Shown here in pieces: positions 1-14,300 of a DNA stretch of 64,000 nucleotides (position 1 is the stretch's first letter; each line of letters begins with the position of its first letter). The DNA is from Dirofilaria immitis (Eukaryota; Nematoda; Chromadorea; Rhabditida; Onchocercidae), in NCBI GenBank assembly GCA_024305405.1, contig JAKNDB010000104.1, forward strand, positions 1,302,001 to 1,366,000, read 5' to 3'. The position numbers were made by a program, and so were the translations under genes. Under the pieces are notes generated by a model. The model saw nothing but the letters and a program-made list of their open reading frames with translations. It did no database searches and was not told the DNA's origin.

Positions 1-82
1 CTACCGACTCTCAATTTTATTTGCACGACTTATATAGCTCAATAGTCAATCTTCTGATATAAGAATCATCTAATATAAAGAA

Positions 83-3000
83 ATGTTCCAGATGCGAGAA
101 ATACTTCAAAATATTCTTATCCTGATATTACTACTTCGAGTATTGAATATCGAAAGTTTAACTTATATATTTCGCCGAGCAAATATTCTAGAAAAAGCAG
201 AATATTGGGAAAATAATATTGGACCATGTGAAAATGATCGCATTCGTTTCGATAAGGGAAAAATTACTACAGCGTTAATTGGCAGTGACTTATATTCTCA
301 AAAAATTGATCTACCGGATAATGGAATTTTGTTTTTCGGTGAAACGATGAATTTGGGAAAGTTGGGCAATTGGCAATGTAAAAAGAGACAGAGTGAGGAA
401 GGTGGAATTTTCTGCTATAAAATTAATACTGTTGTTATTCGGAATGGAAAACTAGAAATTCGGAAACAGAGATTTTGAGCAAATTTTGCAGAATATCAAA
501 TTGATTATTTAATCAAAATCGATTTTACCCTAAACTGCAATAAAAATACATTTGCAAGTAATCGAAGTGAAAAATTATGGCGTAGAAAGTAAAACTTTGT
601 CGTTTCTCACTCTGACTGATTCTTTTGCTTCGAAGATTATAAAATCCTCGAAAAATTGAATAAAATTAAAGCTCATATACTCTTATGCGTAATTAGGAAC
701 CATTTTAGAAATATATTTCAAACAAAGCCCATCACTGGCATTCCATAATGGATCAAACTGGAAAGTGTTAAATGACGGAATTCAATGGCAGCCGGCATTA
801 CATGTGCTTCAAGTACCATCATCCCAAGTAACATAAATTACTATGAGAATTCGTTGTAACATGACAGCATTTTAAAATATTCAATATCATCAAGTCTTTT
901 AAAGTTTAATGCTAATTTTCAATAATTGAGCAGAAACGTATCGAAAGATCTCATGAAAAATGAACTTTAGTTGTATGGAATTCTAAACTCTCGTTTCACA
1001 ACTTTTAAAGTACTTTTTCTCTTTCATTTAGGACACTGCGATAATTCCAATAGACAGTGGTACTCGAATATTATTAGAAGATTTTATTACAGTCAATACA
1101 TTAATATTAGCTGGTCAGGTAAATTAAAGTTATTTTCTAAATACGATAATATAACGGTTTTCAATTTCTGTTAGTATTTCAATTCTCAAAAGTTTATTAT
1201 TTTAGAAATAATAAATTTCATTTTCTGAAAAAATAATGGATAATTTAAAAATGCAAAAGTTTCAATTTGAAAGCATTATTTTTATGAGAATAATTTGCGA
1301 TGTAGAGAAATCTTGACATGGACATTGTTATTTTCAAGCCAATATTCAATACTATGAATGAATTAATCCTTTAAAATATATATTCGTTTCTTTTTTATTT
1401 TTTTTGGGAGTTTATGATCGATTCAAAAAATATTCAGTACTCATGGATAGTTATATTATTCTGTTGGAAAAAAATTACTTTAAGGAAATATCTTAATCTT
1501 TTGTTAGTTTTTCCATGCTCAATTATATAATGAAGAAGTATTTTTTCACTTATTTTTATTACATGAAAAAATTCCAAATGATTAATATCTTATTTTTTTG
1601 AATTATAAATTGTATCATCTATGTCCGATTTATATTTACAGCCTAAAATTTGATTATGAATTTCTTTACGAAAAAGAAATTTTATCAAAAACTGAGAAAT
1701 AATAATGTCTTCTTATTACATATTAAAATGAAAAAGAAAACGATGAACTATAAATAACAAATCTTAAAAGATAAACTAAAACATTAAAAATTCTATGGAA
1801 AATTGTAACTGTAACTTCCATTAGTTAAATCCCAAGATCACCAAAAAAAAATAAAATTTAACTATCAGTCTTTTCCTTTTATCTTTCATAAAAAGCATAT
1901 ATGTTAAATTGTTCGTTTTTCCTAAATTTTTGCGAATAAAATTTTAGATTTTTCCTTAAAAACTTTGCATTTTTAAGAAATTGAAATTTTTCCTAAAATT
2001 TTCCTAAAAAAATTACCAATAAAAGATGAAATATTCGATTTATTTTGCATTTAAGAAATTTGCTGGCACATTTGAATTTTTGAGTGTAAAAGAAATAAAT
2101 GCTTATATGGTAAATATGTTTGTTTATATTCAAAAGAATGGAATCGCAGCAATGATATTTTTCAGTTTCATTGAATATTTTGTTGCTTCTTGAAACTGAA
2201 ATTCTATGCAAATTTTTTTCCAATCGTTGAATCAGAACGATAGACATTAAAAAGGGAATGATGGTAAGAACAAAAATTAAAATATTTTAGATTTTTGATA
2301 ATTGTTTTTATGCATTCTGATATATTATCAGCGGTGATAATGTAATAAAATACCTCTATATTTTTCAGTCTATAAATTTAGTCATAGAAAAGAAAATTGT
2401 CAGGATGAAAAGGAAAGTTAAGCAAAATAATTACTGTAAATAGTCAATAATATGTTTTATAGTAAAATTTGCCAGCGTATATTATTAGAGAAATTTATTA
2501 TCATCTTCAGTTCAATTACAATATTCCACGTTGAGATGAATTTGTAGAATGTTTGTGAGCGATAAATTGACTAATGAGACTAAAGATGAATGAAGAAGAA
2601 GTAATTTATTTTCAAACTTTTCCTTTTACATTGAACTAACAATATACAAAATAATGAGATCGCAGATTTAATGGTTCTGCATGCATAATAAGCACAAAAT
2701 ATATATGATAATCAATGTTCGATAATTATTCTCGACATCGAGTTTTATTGCCAATTTATTTAGAAAATACAATGTCATTAAATTTCTTAATTAAATTGTT
2801 AAGATGAGAATAAGCTTAGAGAAGTCATTAACATTGGTAAAATAAACAATTTAATCACTCATGATTTCATCTACTCAATTCGTAATCACATCGTTGTCAA
2901 ATACGAAATTTCAGCATTTTACAAATCGAAAGTGATATTTCAATATTTAATTCTAAATCAAACTTGAAATAATTTAACAATTTTACTTTTTCCGAGAAAA

Positions 3001-6000
3001 AATTTAATTACTTCGCAACCGTTTTAAAACGGAGATAGAAATAGCGTAAGCTATTGAAATTACTTTTCATAGAATTTGAAATTTTAAAATAAAAATTAAT
3101 TTTGATTTTGCAGATATTACGATCGCAAAGCGTTTAAAATGTAGAAATTTTATGAATGAATAAATTAAAGTAATAAATCAATGAGCAAAATCAAATTTTG
3201 ATCCATCAACAAATTTCTCTTTTATTTGCTTAAAGTTTTTTAGTTGGATGTGTCAATGTTCATGTTATCTTCATAATGATATGATATGATTAAACTTCCT
3301 TCAAATTAAAAAATTTAATTTTAGGAACAGCATAAAATTAATAACAAACGCATTGGGATGGTGAAGTTTTCTTTTAGAGAAGATTTGATGAAAATAATTT
3401 TTTTCGAAAAAAATTTTTCAAGCAGAGATCTAAACGACTTGTCGATAAAAATGAATGAACTGATGAAGTGATAATTTTAAATTCAATTTAATTAGAAAAA
3501 ATAATTAAAATTTCTTGTCCATAATATAACATTCCGAATAAATTGATTATAGATTGCCAACAATCGCACCTTCAATGATTTGCTGTTGCAATCGGTCGAA
3601 AGTCAATTTCAATTTGAATTGGTACCAAAGCTTAAATCTGATCGAAATATTAATGGTATCAACTACCAATCGCCTAAATTCAAGAATATAGTAACTATTA
3701 TAGGTGAAACGACAGGAAAACCCATTGTTGGACAATTCAACAGCAATTTGCAAGCTGAAGTAATCAATTTGTACAGAAGTAATTGCTATTTCGATCAAAT
3801 TTTAGATCTTTTCAAGCGAATTTAAATATCGATCAAAACAAGAAAATTTTAAAAATCAATCATTTTTATCTACGATAAATAAGCTCCTTTATTTCTGCAA
3901 AATAGAGAGATTAATCCTTCGTAATTCAAAGGTCTCAAAGCCTCATTTAAAGCGTTTTTGAATCTGCAGAAAATTATTTATTTAATTGAAGAATTGATAA
4001 TCTTCTAATGGAAGATCAAATGAATATAACAGATAAGAGAAGAAAAATGCAATTCAAATCGTTTGATTTTTAAAGCCTTTATTGGCTCTTATTTAATGAG
4101 GTGTTTGTGTTAAAAATTTAGAAATCAATTTCAATATTAATAAGATTTTCAGATTTCTGAAAATTTGAAAAAAAAGGTTTTTAGGAAAAATTTAATTGGC
4201 TGAAAAATATCTGGTGTTGTGAGGAAATCTTTCAAATTTGAAGTACTTATTGAAAATGATGATATTTGGTAACTAATGGCCTTATTGTCTTATCTATAAT
4301 TTCAACTCTATAGCATTCGTTGCATAAGTTGTAAAATATTGACAAGATACAAAATAAAAATCCTGTAATTTATTCTAGTCGAAATCCGCGTCAAAAAATC
4401 TTCATAACTTGCTTAGATCAACTTTCAGAAATTGGCTTTAATATGTTCCTATAAACACTGTCAATCAACAGACATGAAATGCAGACGGACGTTCCGACCA
4501 ATCGGTCATTGCTGCGACATATGCGGTAAATTTCAAAAATTCAGCTAATTGGATAGTAAAAAATGGTGAAAAAACGAATAAAAATATTAGCTCATTTGAG
4601 ATTCAACAATAAGCCAAAACTTTAAACTGTGAAGCTTAATAGTATTAGATAACTCAGTAACAACAACACAATAATTTATTATGATTCGTTGTTCATCCAT
4701 TATCTAATAAAAGTCTTTTTAATATAAGTGAATCTTTCTTTTTACCTTGGAAACTCGTACCTTGCAAAGCTTATAAAAATGAAATGATTCAATTATTCTC
4801 TCATTTTGGCCTTGAAAATTAAAACGAACAATTATTTAATAAAAGTTTTTCTTTCTTTTTTTTCTATAACTTTCATTTCAATCCCTTATAATTTGATATT
4901 TTTATAATGAGAAGTACGAGACATTCTGATTTATTTTCTTAGAATTTAATTGTTCAGAAATTCAGTATTATGCGAATTTTTGATAGTTTTGATAAGATTT
5001 GAGGAATTTGCTGAGAAAATGAAGTCAGACATCTATAAACTAATTCTTCAGAGATTTCAAATCTCGAAGTGTGCTGCTAGTATAATCGTTTTTATTGCTG
5101 CTGCTTCCTAAAAGAATTTCTCATGAGATTTTGAAATTCAGAGACTTGTAACTGATATCATTATTTTCACTTTTAGGTTCCATGCTTCGTTTTCGCACGA
5201 CAATCTTCAATTTTAACAAATTTCAAAAACAAGTTGAAAATTATAAACGGGAAAATCAAATCGTGAAAGAACACGACTTAGATATTGCGATTTTACGTAT
5301 CGATCATATTGATGATATCTTGCCACAGTATCAGGTGAAATGAAAAATGAGAATGTTGCGACAAAAAGTATATAATAATGTTTGATCGGTCATTCTGATA
5401 CCACATATAGCTTATGATTAATAAGATTAATTTATGCAGCGTAAATATGAAATGATTTTTTCGAGACTATTTTTTTGGAATTTTGGACAGACATAGTTCG
5501 ATAATGCCAATGGAGTAAGTCATTCTTAGCAAACGTATAGATCTAAAATATATCAAAAATTAATACAATCACATAATAAATAATAATGAAATTAGCAATC
5601 ACATAATAATTAAAATATTATTTTGTTTCTCTCTTATCATTTTAATTTCTTATAACAATTTTTACTCTTGAGATTGTCGTTCTTGCACATGAAGGAGCAA
5701 AGCGTCCATTCGAAGAGCGAATCTATTATGGGATATTAAAAGATTTAATTGAGCTTGTCCAAAATAATTTTGGTAAAGTTTGCCAAATTTAAATTTATGG
5801 CATCAAATTTTTATTATCTAAAAATTTTGTACGTCACATTTTATTCGAATAACATATATCGAAGCAGATAGACTTATGATACTACTTTTAATTTTACTAT
5901 AATCCATCTACCAATTAGTTTGCTTGTAGATTTCAATTAGTTGCCACAATATTATTTCGTAGTAATGATTTTCATATTAGAACCTTAATAATTGTCTTAT

Positions 6001-6878
6001 AGGAATTTTATATTCAATGCGAATGACTGAAATTGAAAAAATAACTTCGACAGATTTTCGAAGCTTTGTGAAAGGCATCGCTTTCTTCGGTTTAATAATA
6101 TTGTTTCGCATATCTCATCCATTTGCTTTTTTTTCCTCAAAAAAGAATCTATTCGATTCTATCAATTCGATAACTTCAGAATTTACGCGAAATTACTGTT
6201 CACAATTCATCTTAATCTAATGTATACCATTTATATTTCAGGTGATTTCATATTGATTCTTATTTCATTGCTTGCCATCGGTGCAATTGTCATTGGAATT
6301 ATCTTAGCAGTTAGAAAACTTGATTTCACCAAGTAACTGCTTGAATCTTCGCTTTTTTAAACATATGAAACTTATTGCAATCTTTTTAAATTAAAAATAG
6401 AAATTTGCAGAAGAAGTGAATTTTGTAGAAGACTGCAATTTCAGTAATCTCAAAAATAAAAGAAACATTGAATAAGCACTTTAATTCTAGTTTCCGAAGG
6501 TTATCAAACCAACCAGTCTATGAAGCGGTTCATTGGCGAAGTACAAAAGCTGAAGATGAACTTGAGTTATTACGTAATGATGCATCTACTTCAAATCCTA
6601 TTACAAATGATGTTAAGGTTATGGAATTTCAGTCATAAATTTCGTAAAACTTATATAGAAAAATAGATCTGATTTTAATGATGTATGAGAAATAATAATA
6701 AAAGAGATACCACTTTGCTCAAATTGAATCTTTTGAAAGATTCAATTAGAAACTAAAATAGTTTCTAAGATTTAGAATACTTTTTCAGAATTCAATGAAG
6801 TTAGAATCAGAATATAGCTCCACTTTTAAGAATATTGCATTCGACGAGAAAATAATCGATGATCCTAAAGGAAAGTAG
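83..6878 (+). CDS. Amnionless homologue (cubilin-receptor membrane partner), 11 exons
   Basis: Exons read: 83-392, 709-827, 1032-1118, 3553-3703, 4472-4525, 5177-5334, 5497-5514, 5673-5772, 6242-6332, 6491-6617, 6789-6878. All phases agree and the total is 1305 nt (434 aa), close to human AMN (about 450 aa). A hydrophobic signal peptide (ILILILLLRVL) opens the protein. The ectodomain has the family's repeated pattern of Asn-Trp followed by PC.ND (residues about 40-60 and 110-150), then the cysteine module RRTFRPIGHCCDICG. One membrane helix (LILISLLAIGAIVIGIIL) leads to a cytoplasmic tail. In animals amnionless anchors cubilin and drives its apical endocytosis; that role is inferred here. The GT donors at 392 (gtgagg) and 6617 (gttatg) were chosen by phase. 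The exon 4 end is the least certain junction. The family call is strong. The tail motifs are odd (see findings). Confidence 0.87.
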
Positions 6879-8387
6879 AACAGAAAATTTCTCTGCTCCT
6901 TGTACTTTTAAACTCTCTTTTTTTTCTGAGGAAACATATACAATTTATTTTCTCATGCTAGCTCTTGCTAACAACAAATCACATTTAAGTTTTATTGAAG
7001 ATTTTTCAACAATTCAGACAAAGCAGAGATAAATAAAAATCAGAGTTGAATTTTTGATAAAAATCTTGTTTACTTGAATAACCAAGATATCATTTTGTTT
7101 ATTTGTATCGATTATACTATAGAAATATTTCTGAATCTCTGTTATGAATTCTATAATCCATTACCAATTAATTAAAAGCTAACTAAGTATCATAACGAGT
7201 AACTCTGTAAACTTCGCTGTTGCATAAAAAGAATGCAAATATCCTTGCGATGAAATCGAATGCTCAATGCAATACAACCAGCTATTTTTCAGAATTTCAA
7301 CAAATTATCAGCAAAAATAAAGACGAATATAATTATAATTGGTAGAGTATAAATATCTACTTGCACGCAATTTTCTGAACAATGTAAGTTTGAGAAAAAA
7401 TTTTGTTTTACAATATATAATTACATTAACTTCACATAACTACAAACTTTCATTTATATCAAATAAATCATTAATCCAAAAGAACCCGTATTCTTAAATA
7501 CTGAATATTAACTCAGTTGAATTTCCATGTCCATTACAATTCAGAGAGAAATTAAGAAATTAAACAAAGCCATTAAACAAAAAGCAAAAAAGAGAAATTG
7601 AAGCATGCCTTTTTGGTTCTTCTGAGAACTTCTAATCAATTTCGCAAAAGAAACTTGAAACTTGAAAGATTCAATTCAGCTCAAGTAAAAGTTTTTGAGA
7701 AAATCGTTCCTATTCAAAATTCCAAATAATCAGAATTAAAAATTAAAATAAATTTGAAACCAAATCAAGAATTTAGGAAAGATTATAATCTGCGGTATAA
7801 ATTTATAGATGAGACTTCATAAATTTTCAAGTCTTTCCATAAAATTTTCTCAGAAATAAATGCAAATCTCTATTTCATATGTTTTTTGTTAAATCGATAA
7901 AATTATTGAACCGATGAAATTTTAAATGAGAAAAATAAAAAGTACAGAAGATAAGACACTATTATTAAGCGAGACAAATAACCAGAATATAGAAAAAAAG
8001 ATTCAGTGAAAAGATGAAGTATTCGATAGAATATGAAGGTTCTTTCTCATCGAAAACTTATTCTAATACCAAGAATGCCAAAAAATTATTCAAAATTTAA
8101 AAAGAGCTAATATTTAGCTTTCCAGGATAAAACATTTTGAACTATTCATAATCAATATCTTTAACTTTTCATCTTCTTTCCTCAATATCTCCTCAAAACT
8201 TGCACATCGCAAAACTTGACATCCATACATTTCAATAGCCATCTTATGGTTGTTTCGATGAGCTGCTCATGATTATATGATTGACTTTTTATTTCAGTTC
8301 TTCTTTCTCCATTATCTCCTTTTTTTGACCAGTTATCTCATTTGATGCATCAGATGTTTGATAATATCATTTATTAATACTAACAAC
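6879..8387. other. Convergent intergenic region
   Basis: This stretch lies between the convergent ends of the amnionless and synaptotagmin genes. It is AT-rich, and I see no exon. AATAAA-type words occur near 7029 on the plus strand, and on the minus strand (plus-strand TTTATT) at 8370-8375, about 12 bases past the synaptotagmin stop. The second is well placed as its poly(A) signal. Confidence 0.6.
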
Positions 8388-11300
8388 TCATTTCTTTGCT
8401 TTTGGAACTTTTCGAAATTCTTCGGGCACTTCATCTAGAATACTGTACCATGTAGCCACTGGTTTTCGATTCTGAAAAAAGTGCAATAAAGAATTCTAAA
8501 TTAATAAGAAAATTAAAGTAATCCATTTTTAAATATCATTAAAATTTATAATATGCATATCAAATTCACAATTTCATCAAAATAATCTTTATCCAAATTT
8601 ACTTTTCACTTTCTCCTATTACGATAAAGTAACGATAGTGATCAAAAACGAATGTTACTTATAATTTCCAGAATGTTTCTCAATCTATAAAAGTTTTGAA
8701 ATTTCAGTTCTAAAACTGCATTAAATTGCTAATGAAAAAGGAAAGTTAAATTTGTACCGATTCATCGCAAATAGTGTTAATTGTTAAATCCCTAAAGCAA
8801 TCCATCCATTGCTTCCTACCTTCCGGCATCGGACTACCATTACCGATGATACAACAACCGAGCAAATCATCGTGACCGATTCTGCAAAGTATTCCAATTG
8901 CATAGTATTTTAATATGGTAATATGCAAAATATCACTAACAGGTATTTTAAAAACATTCAAACTATGTTTAAGCTATTAAAATTTATGTATATTAGAAAT
9001 ATGATCATATAAACAATCATCAGTTTTGATAAAGAGCAATAATACCTATCCCAATCCATTACACGAACTAGTAGATTAGTCCCTTCAATTTCATTCAATG
9101 GAAGATCAAATTCGAGACATTCATGGTATACGGGATTTAGATTAGCTCGTTTGATTGACGTTTTACGTACTTTTACTCGCCGTCGTTGGTAAATTTGTTC
9201 GATTTTAACATAAGGATCTGAAAGAAAATTATAGAATTTTTTCTTCTAAAGAAATATTCCGTTTATTTTTCCTATCAGTTAAGGTCAACGTTGATTTTCT
9301 AATGATCTGCCATTATGTTGTTGATTTGCAAATTATATAATTTTTAGAGTATAAATTAATTCAGAAGCATTCTATTAATAATAAATTATAGACCTTCAAT
9401 AAATTTTTAAAAATCGATATGAAATAGTTAAAACTTAGTTTTAATCTTATTATTGTGATATTTCTTGGTGGATTCTTGAGAGTTAAAAAACTTGCCTGAA
9501 GCACCCGTTATATCCATCGGTCTTAAATTGTATGCTTTTGAAACCATAACGTATAATTTTCGATCAGCAATGGAATATGACAAATATATCAATAAGTCAC
9601 CAAAATCATCCTTGCCCTGAAAAAGAATATTATAGATAAAATTAGTTAAATGCTGATATCTGTTTCATTACATTTTTATTCTCGTTGAAGAAAATATATT
9701 AATTGACGAAGCATAGTAATTTAAAAACTAACCGGGGTGCCAATAATTTGCATAGTATGTTCAGTCCATGTGTTCAATTGTGATTTCTCGAACAAATCAC
9801 GCATGATGACGTTACCGACGAGACCGTGTCGTGTGAAACGAACGAAATTATACACAGTAAACTGCAAAATTCACTAACTTCGAGACCTTTTTATTAGCAT
9901 AAATTGAATACAGAAAATGAATTAATTATAAATATAGAAGAATCAAAAAATAAGTATAATTCGTTGAAGATAGAATTAATCATTTTATGTTTTTTTGTAA
10001 TTAAACTGAATGAAAATAGAACAGTCATGTTAAACATGAAATGAATCGTATGATCTCTCGAATTCAAGTTATTTTAAGAAAAATATTATAAATATTAATG
10101 AGTGATTACTATGCTGAATAAACTTGAAATACATGACATAAAAAGTGAATTTTCTATCCGTTAAAACTCATAATATTTTAAAAGCTTACTTGTAACATTC
10201 TAGTGGATAAATTAGCATGACTGACATCAAATGAAAACATTTCATTGCATTCTGGATTTGAAGAATTCTTGAAAATACGAGTTTTATATTGATTGCGCCT
10301 TTCGGGTAACAGACATAATTTCACGTATGGTTCCGAATTCTGAATTTTCATAACGACAATAAGAATATAAGTTTAGACCAAGAAGGATGACAGTGATTAA
10401 TTTAAATGAAGTGCATTTTAAAGTTGCGACAAATTTTAAGAAATTTGGAGCTAATTTGTCGTTAAAAATTTTAAATTTTACTTCATCAGGTATACCGTTG
10501 GCTCGAATGATATGAACCATCAGTACACGGTGAATAAAATCATAGCGAAGTGAAAACGTTAGTGTGCCTCTAACACAACAAAGATCAGATGATTTCTCAG
10601 ACATTCCGGATTCATATTGCTGCACAGAATATCCATCAATTTTCTGAAATCTATAGTTTCAATTGTTGTAAAATTGATCATTCTTATCATTATAGGAGTA
10701 CTTTCAAAGTGAAAAGTTAAGCGATTAGAATATTTCATTTGTGGAAGAAATGAATGATTATAAATTCTAAACAAATTCCATCTATGCAAATAAATAAACA
10801 AATTGACCTGAATATCATCATTAATTTGATTGTTGTCTGTGACAGTTGAAGTTATTAGCAAACCATTAGATTTCGATTCTGTCATATCATGCCAATGTGA
10901 ACTAATATTTGGAATACGACTAAGCAATATTTTCTTGCTCGTACTGGAAGTGATAAAGTCAGTTTAAGTATCAAATAGTTTCTACGATGCGAAATTTTTG
11001 AATCAAATTTCTAACTTTTGCATCTAACAATGAAAGTCGATATATAGTTACACGTTAGCTTACGTAACGTCCTGTAATTAATCGATGAATTTCTGCTTAT
11101 TTAAATTAGATCAGATATTTATAAGCTTTTCTCTCAAAAGTAATCACAAAATTAATGCTAAATATCAAAATTAAAATAAGCAAGTGTTACGGCAGAAAAT
11201 AAAATGAATAAATATAAATGAACTTAATATTATCAACCTAAAATTGCATTAAGATTAACATCAAGAATTATAACTGGAAAAGAATCGGCACTTTACTATA

Positions 11301-14300
11301 ATATTTATGTTCGAATCATAAATCAAATATTTTGAAAAAAATTCAAAAGGATATTAGCAATGATAATTCATAAATCTTCATTCTTCTCAGTTTTATCATG
11401 ATATCTGATACTATTTTAACGTAAATAACTTGTACAACATTATCATCATATGAATGCTTGAAGAAAAATGTTCATGCTATTTACAATTCATTGTTGTTTG
11501 CTATTTATAAATTGCTGAAAATGTAAGTTTGCTGAGTAAGAAGAAATAATTATTTTAAAATCTTAATCAAGAAGAAATGACACTTAACAGTAGAGAATAA
11601 TAAAATGAAATAAGAAAGAAAAATCAAAAATAGTAGATTAAGAACTGGTTGATGGATTAAAATAAAATAGTTGATTTAAATTTAGATAAAACTTATAACA
11701 ACGCTTTTTATATAATATGCAATTTTCTCTACATTCTTAATTACAAGCTTCTGTGTCCTCATAAGCATTTAAACAAATAATTAGAAAACCTAAATGACAT
11801 CTCCTTATCAATATTTATTGTTTTTGAGTGGTACTTCATAATAATTATTTTAGTAATTGTAAACACTTTGTATTTCACAACTTAATTCAAGTAATTTATT
11901 TAAACTTTGCTTTAACCTATTGCTACTCTGGATAGCAATGTGCATGTAAAATCAAGCCTTGGAAGAAGTTTTTAATGTATGAAAATATAAGCAAACTTTT
12001 TTATTGTAGCGAACGATTCTTGTGAGAAATCGATGTGTTGCTTATCAATTAACGATGGATATTGGTGTAGATAGAAATCGTGCATTTCTGTAAAGCTTTT
12101 TATGCGTTAATGATAAGATCATTGATAGCAGCTGATAAAGCATAATGTATACTGTACACACTCTGAAGCAATTATTTATTACATAAAAACAAGTATAAAC
12201 AAAGTTATTACTCGTTATTACGTAGAAATAAATAGCATGTACTATATGTTGATTAAAGCATAAGAATTGTAAATAAAATACAATGGTAAAGGCAAAAAGA
12301 AAATGCAGTTGTGAAATTTGCATAGATTTGCATAGACAGTTCCAAATTTCTAAAAATAGTGAGATTTATTTGGAACTGAAAAGCAAGGAATGATTCTTCG
12401 CAGAAGATCCCTGTCTTGAAAAGAAAATGATCTTAAAAAGTTGCAAAAGAATGGAAGGGATAATTCTGTTTTTTTGCAAAGCCAAAATAAATTTTTTTCA
12501 ATCTAAAATAACTTTGTATGAATGCGATTTAGGACATTAACAAGGAAGTGGAAGGCTAAAAGATAATTCAGAGACCAATCACAATAGATTTTTTAAATTT
12601 CGTTTTTTAACAAAAATGAATGAAAAACTCATGTATTTGTGCTTCAGAAAAATTTCCATCTTGTTTATCAATCCATTAAAATTAAGCAATCAGAATTGAT
12701 TGCTTAATTTGCATATTTATTCTACAAAAACAAGTTTAGAAGACAATTATTAAGACTCAATAAATATCTGCTTGCTTTAAAAAAGTCTATTATTGATATT
12801 TGCTGGCTATCATCTATAAAAACACTCTTCCTTTTTTGCTTCATATTTTATTATCTAATCTTCCATAACTAAATATTAATAATCAGCAATAAATGATATA
12901 AGCAGATGTGCTAAAACAGATAAGCAATTCAAGAATTTTAAAGTTCCAATAAAATTTAAAAATTTATTAATTAATAGGAATAGAAATAAATTTAACATGT
13001 ATTTGCATAATCTTATTAAAATCATTAAATCGCTCTGCCCTCAATGAATTAGTTCTTCTAATGAAGATTAGAAATTAAATATAGCCATATCAAGTTCATT
13101 GTTCCAAAATAGAATTAATCAAAGAATTAGGAACATTTTCAAATTTTTAAATTTTAACAACAATAAAACGTCATGAATGTAGAAATTATATAGAATTTAG
13201 AAATAAATAGCCCAATCTGAGAAAAAACTAATCGAACATTGTGAAAAACAATTCATTGTCATGTAAATATACGCGTGACATTATTAGTTAAATTATTTTT
13301 GTCAAACTCGAAAAATATTAAAATTTAAAATTTTATACGATAAAAAGTTTTTCTAATGTTATTATTTTGCGTTGTAGAAGATCAAAAACTAATAATAATT
13401 ATTTCATCGAATTTTCACTTCATTATAATTAAAATTAAAATGTTTAATAGCTGCAAAAAGATTAGCATATAATCATGCTAGCAACATTTGAATACAAATA
13501 GAAAATCGATAAAATTTCAAAATATGCTATCGATAAATGCAAATTTATACAATTATTTGTATTGAAAGCTATTATTTTTAGATTAAATCAAATGAAATTT
13601 TAACATGAAAATTTGTGAAATATCAACAAGTAAAGAGAATATGATAAATGCGAAAAGAAATGGATTTTAAGTTATTGCTTCCTATTCTTATTAAAAATCA
13701 TGGAAACGAAGGTTCTAATTTCTCTTTAAATGGCTAAAGGAATATTAAAATGATATTTAGATACTAAAGAAATATTAAAATGATATTTAGATACTAAAGA
13801 AATATTAAAATGATATTTAGATACTAAAGAAATATTAAAATTAATGAAAAATTAACATTTTAGCGATGATAGCAAAAAAATAAAAGAGCATTTTGATTAG
13901 CAATTATATTATAATAGATAAATATAATCAAACGATGTGACAGTTTATAAAAAGTCCTGATAGTTAAGAAATTTATTTATTTGGCTTTTACAGACCCTAT
14001 TGCTTTTAAATAAATGTGTGAATTTTATTACTTGCATAAATATGATTATTATATCATAAAAAATATAATAAAATTGGTAAATAAAGATTAGAAAATTTCT
14101 TGCAAACTTTCAAAAATAATGTCTCAAATTCCCATTAAATAAAAATAAATCCTACACGAATGAATTGTTCAAAGAAGAATTCTTTCAGTGCACTCTGCTT
14201 TCTTAAAAATTTTTGTTGTAATGTTAAAAATGGATTTTAAAAATAAATGAAAAATTTTAAATTACGTAAGTTTTAATTGAGATCTTTCAAACTTCTTACT

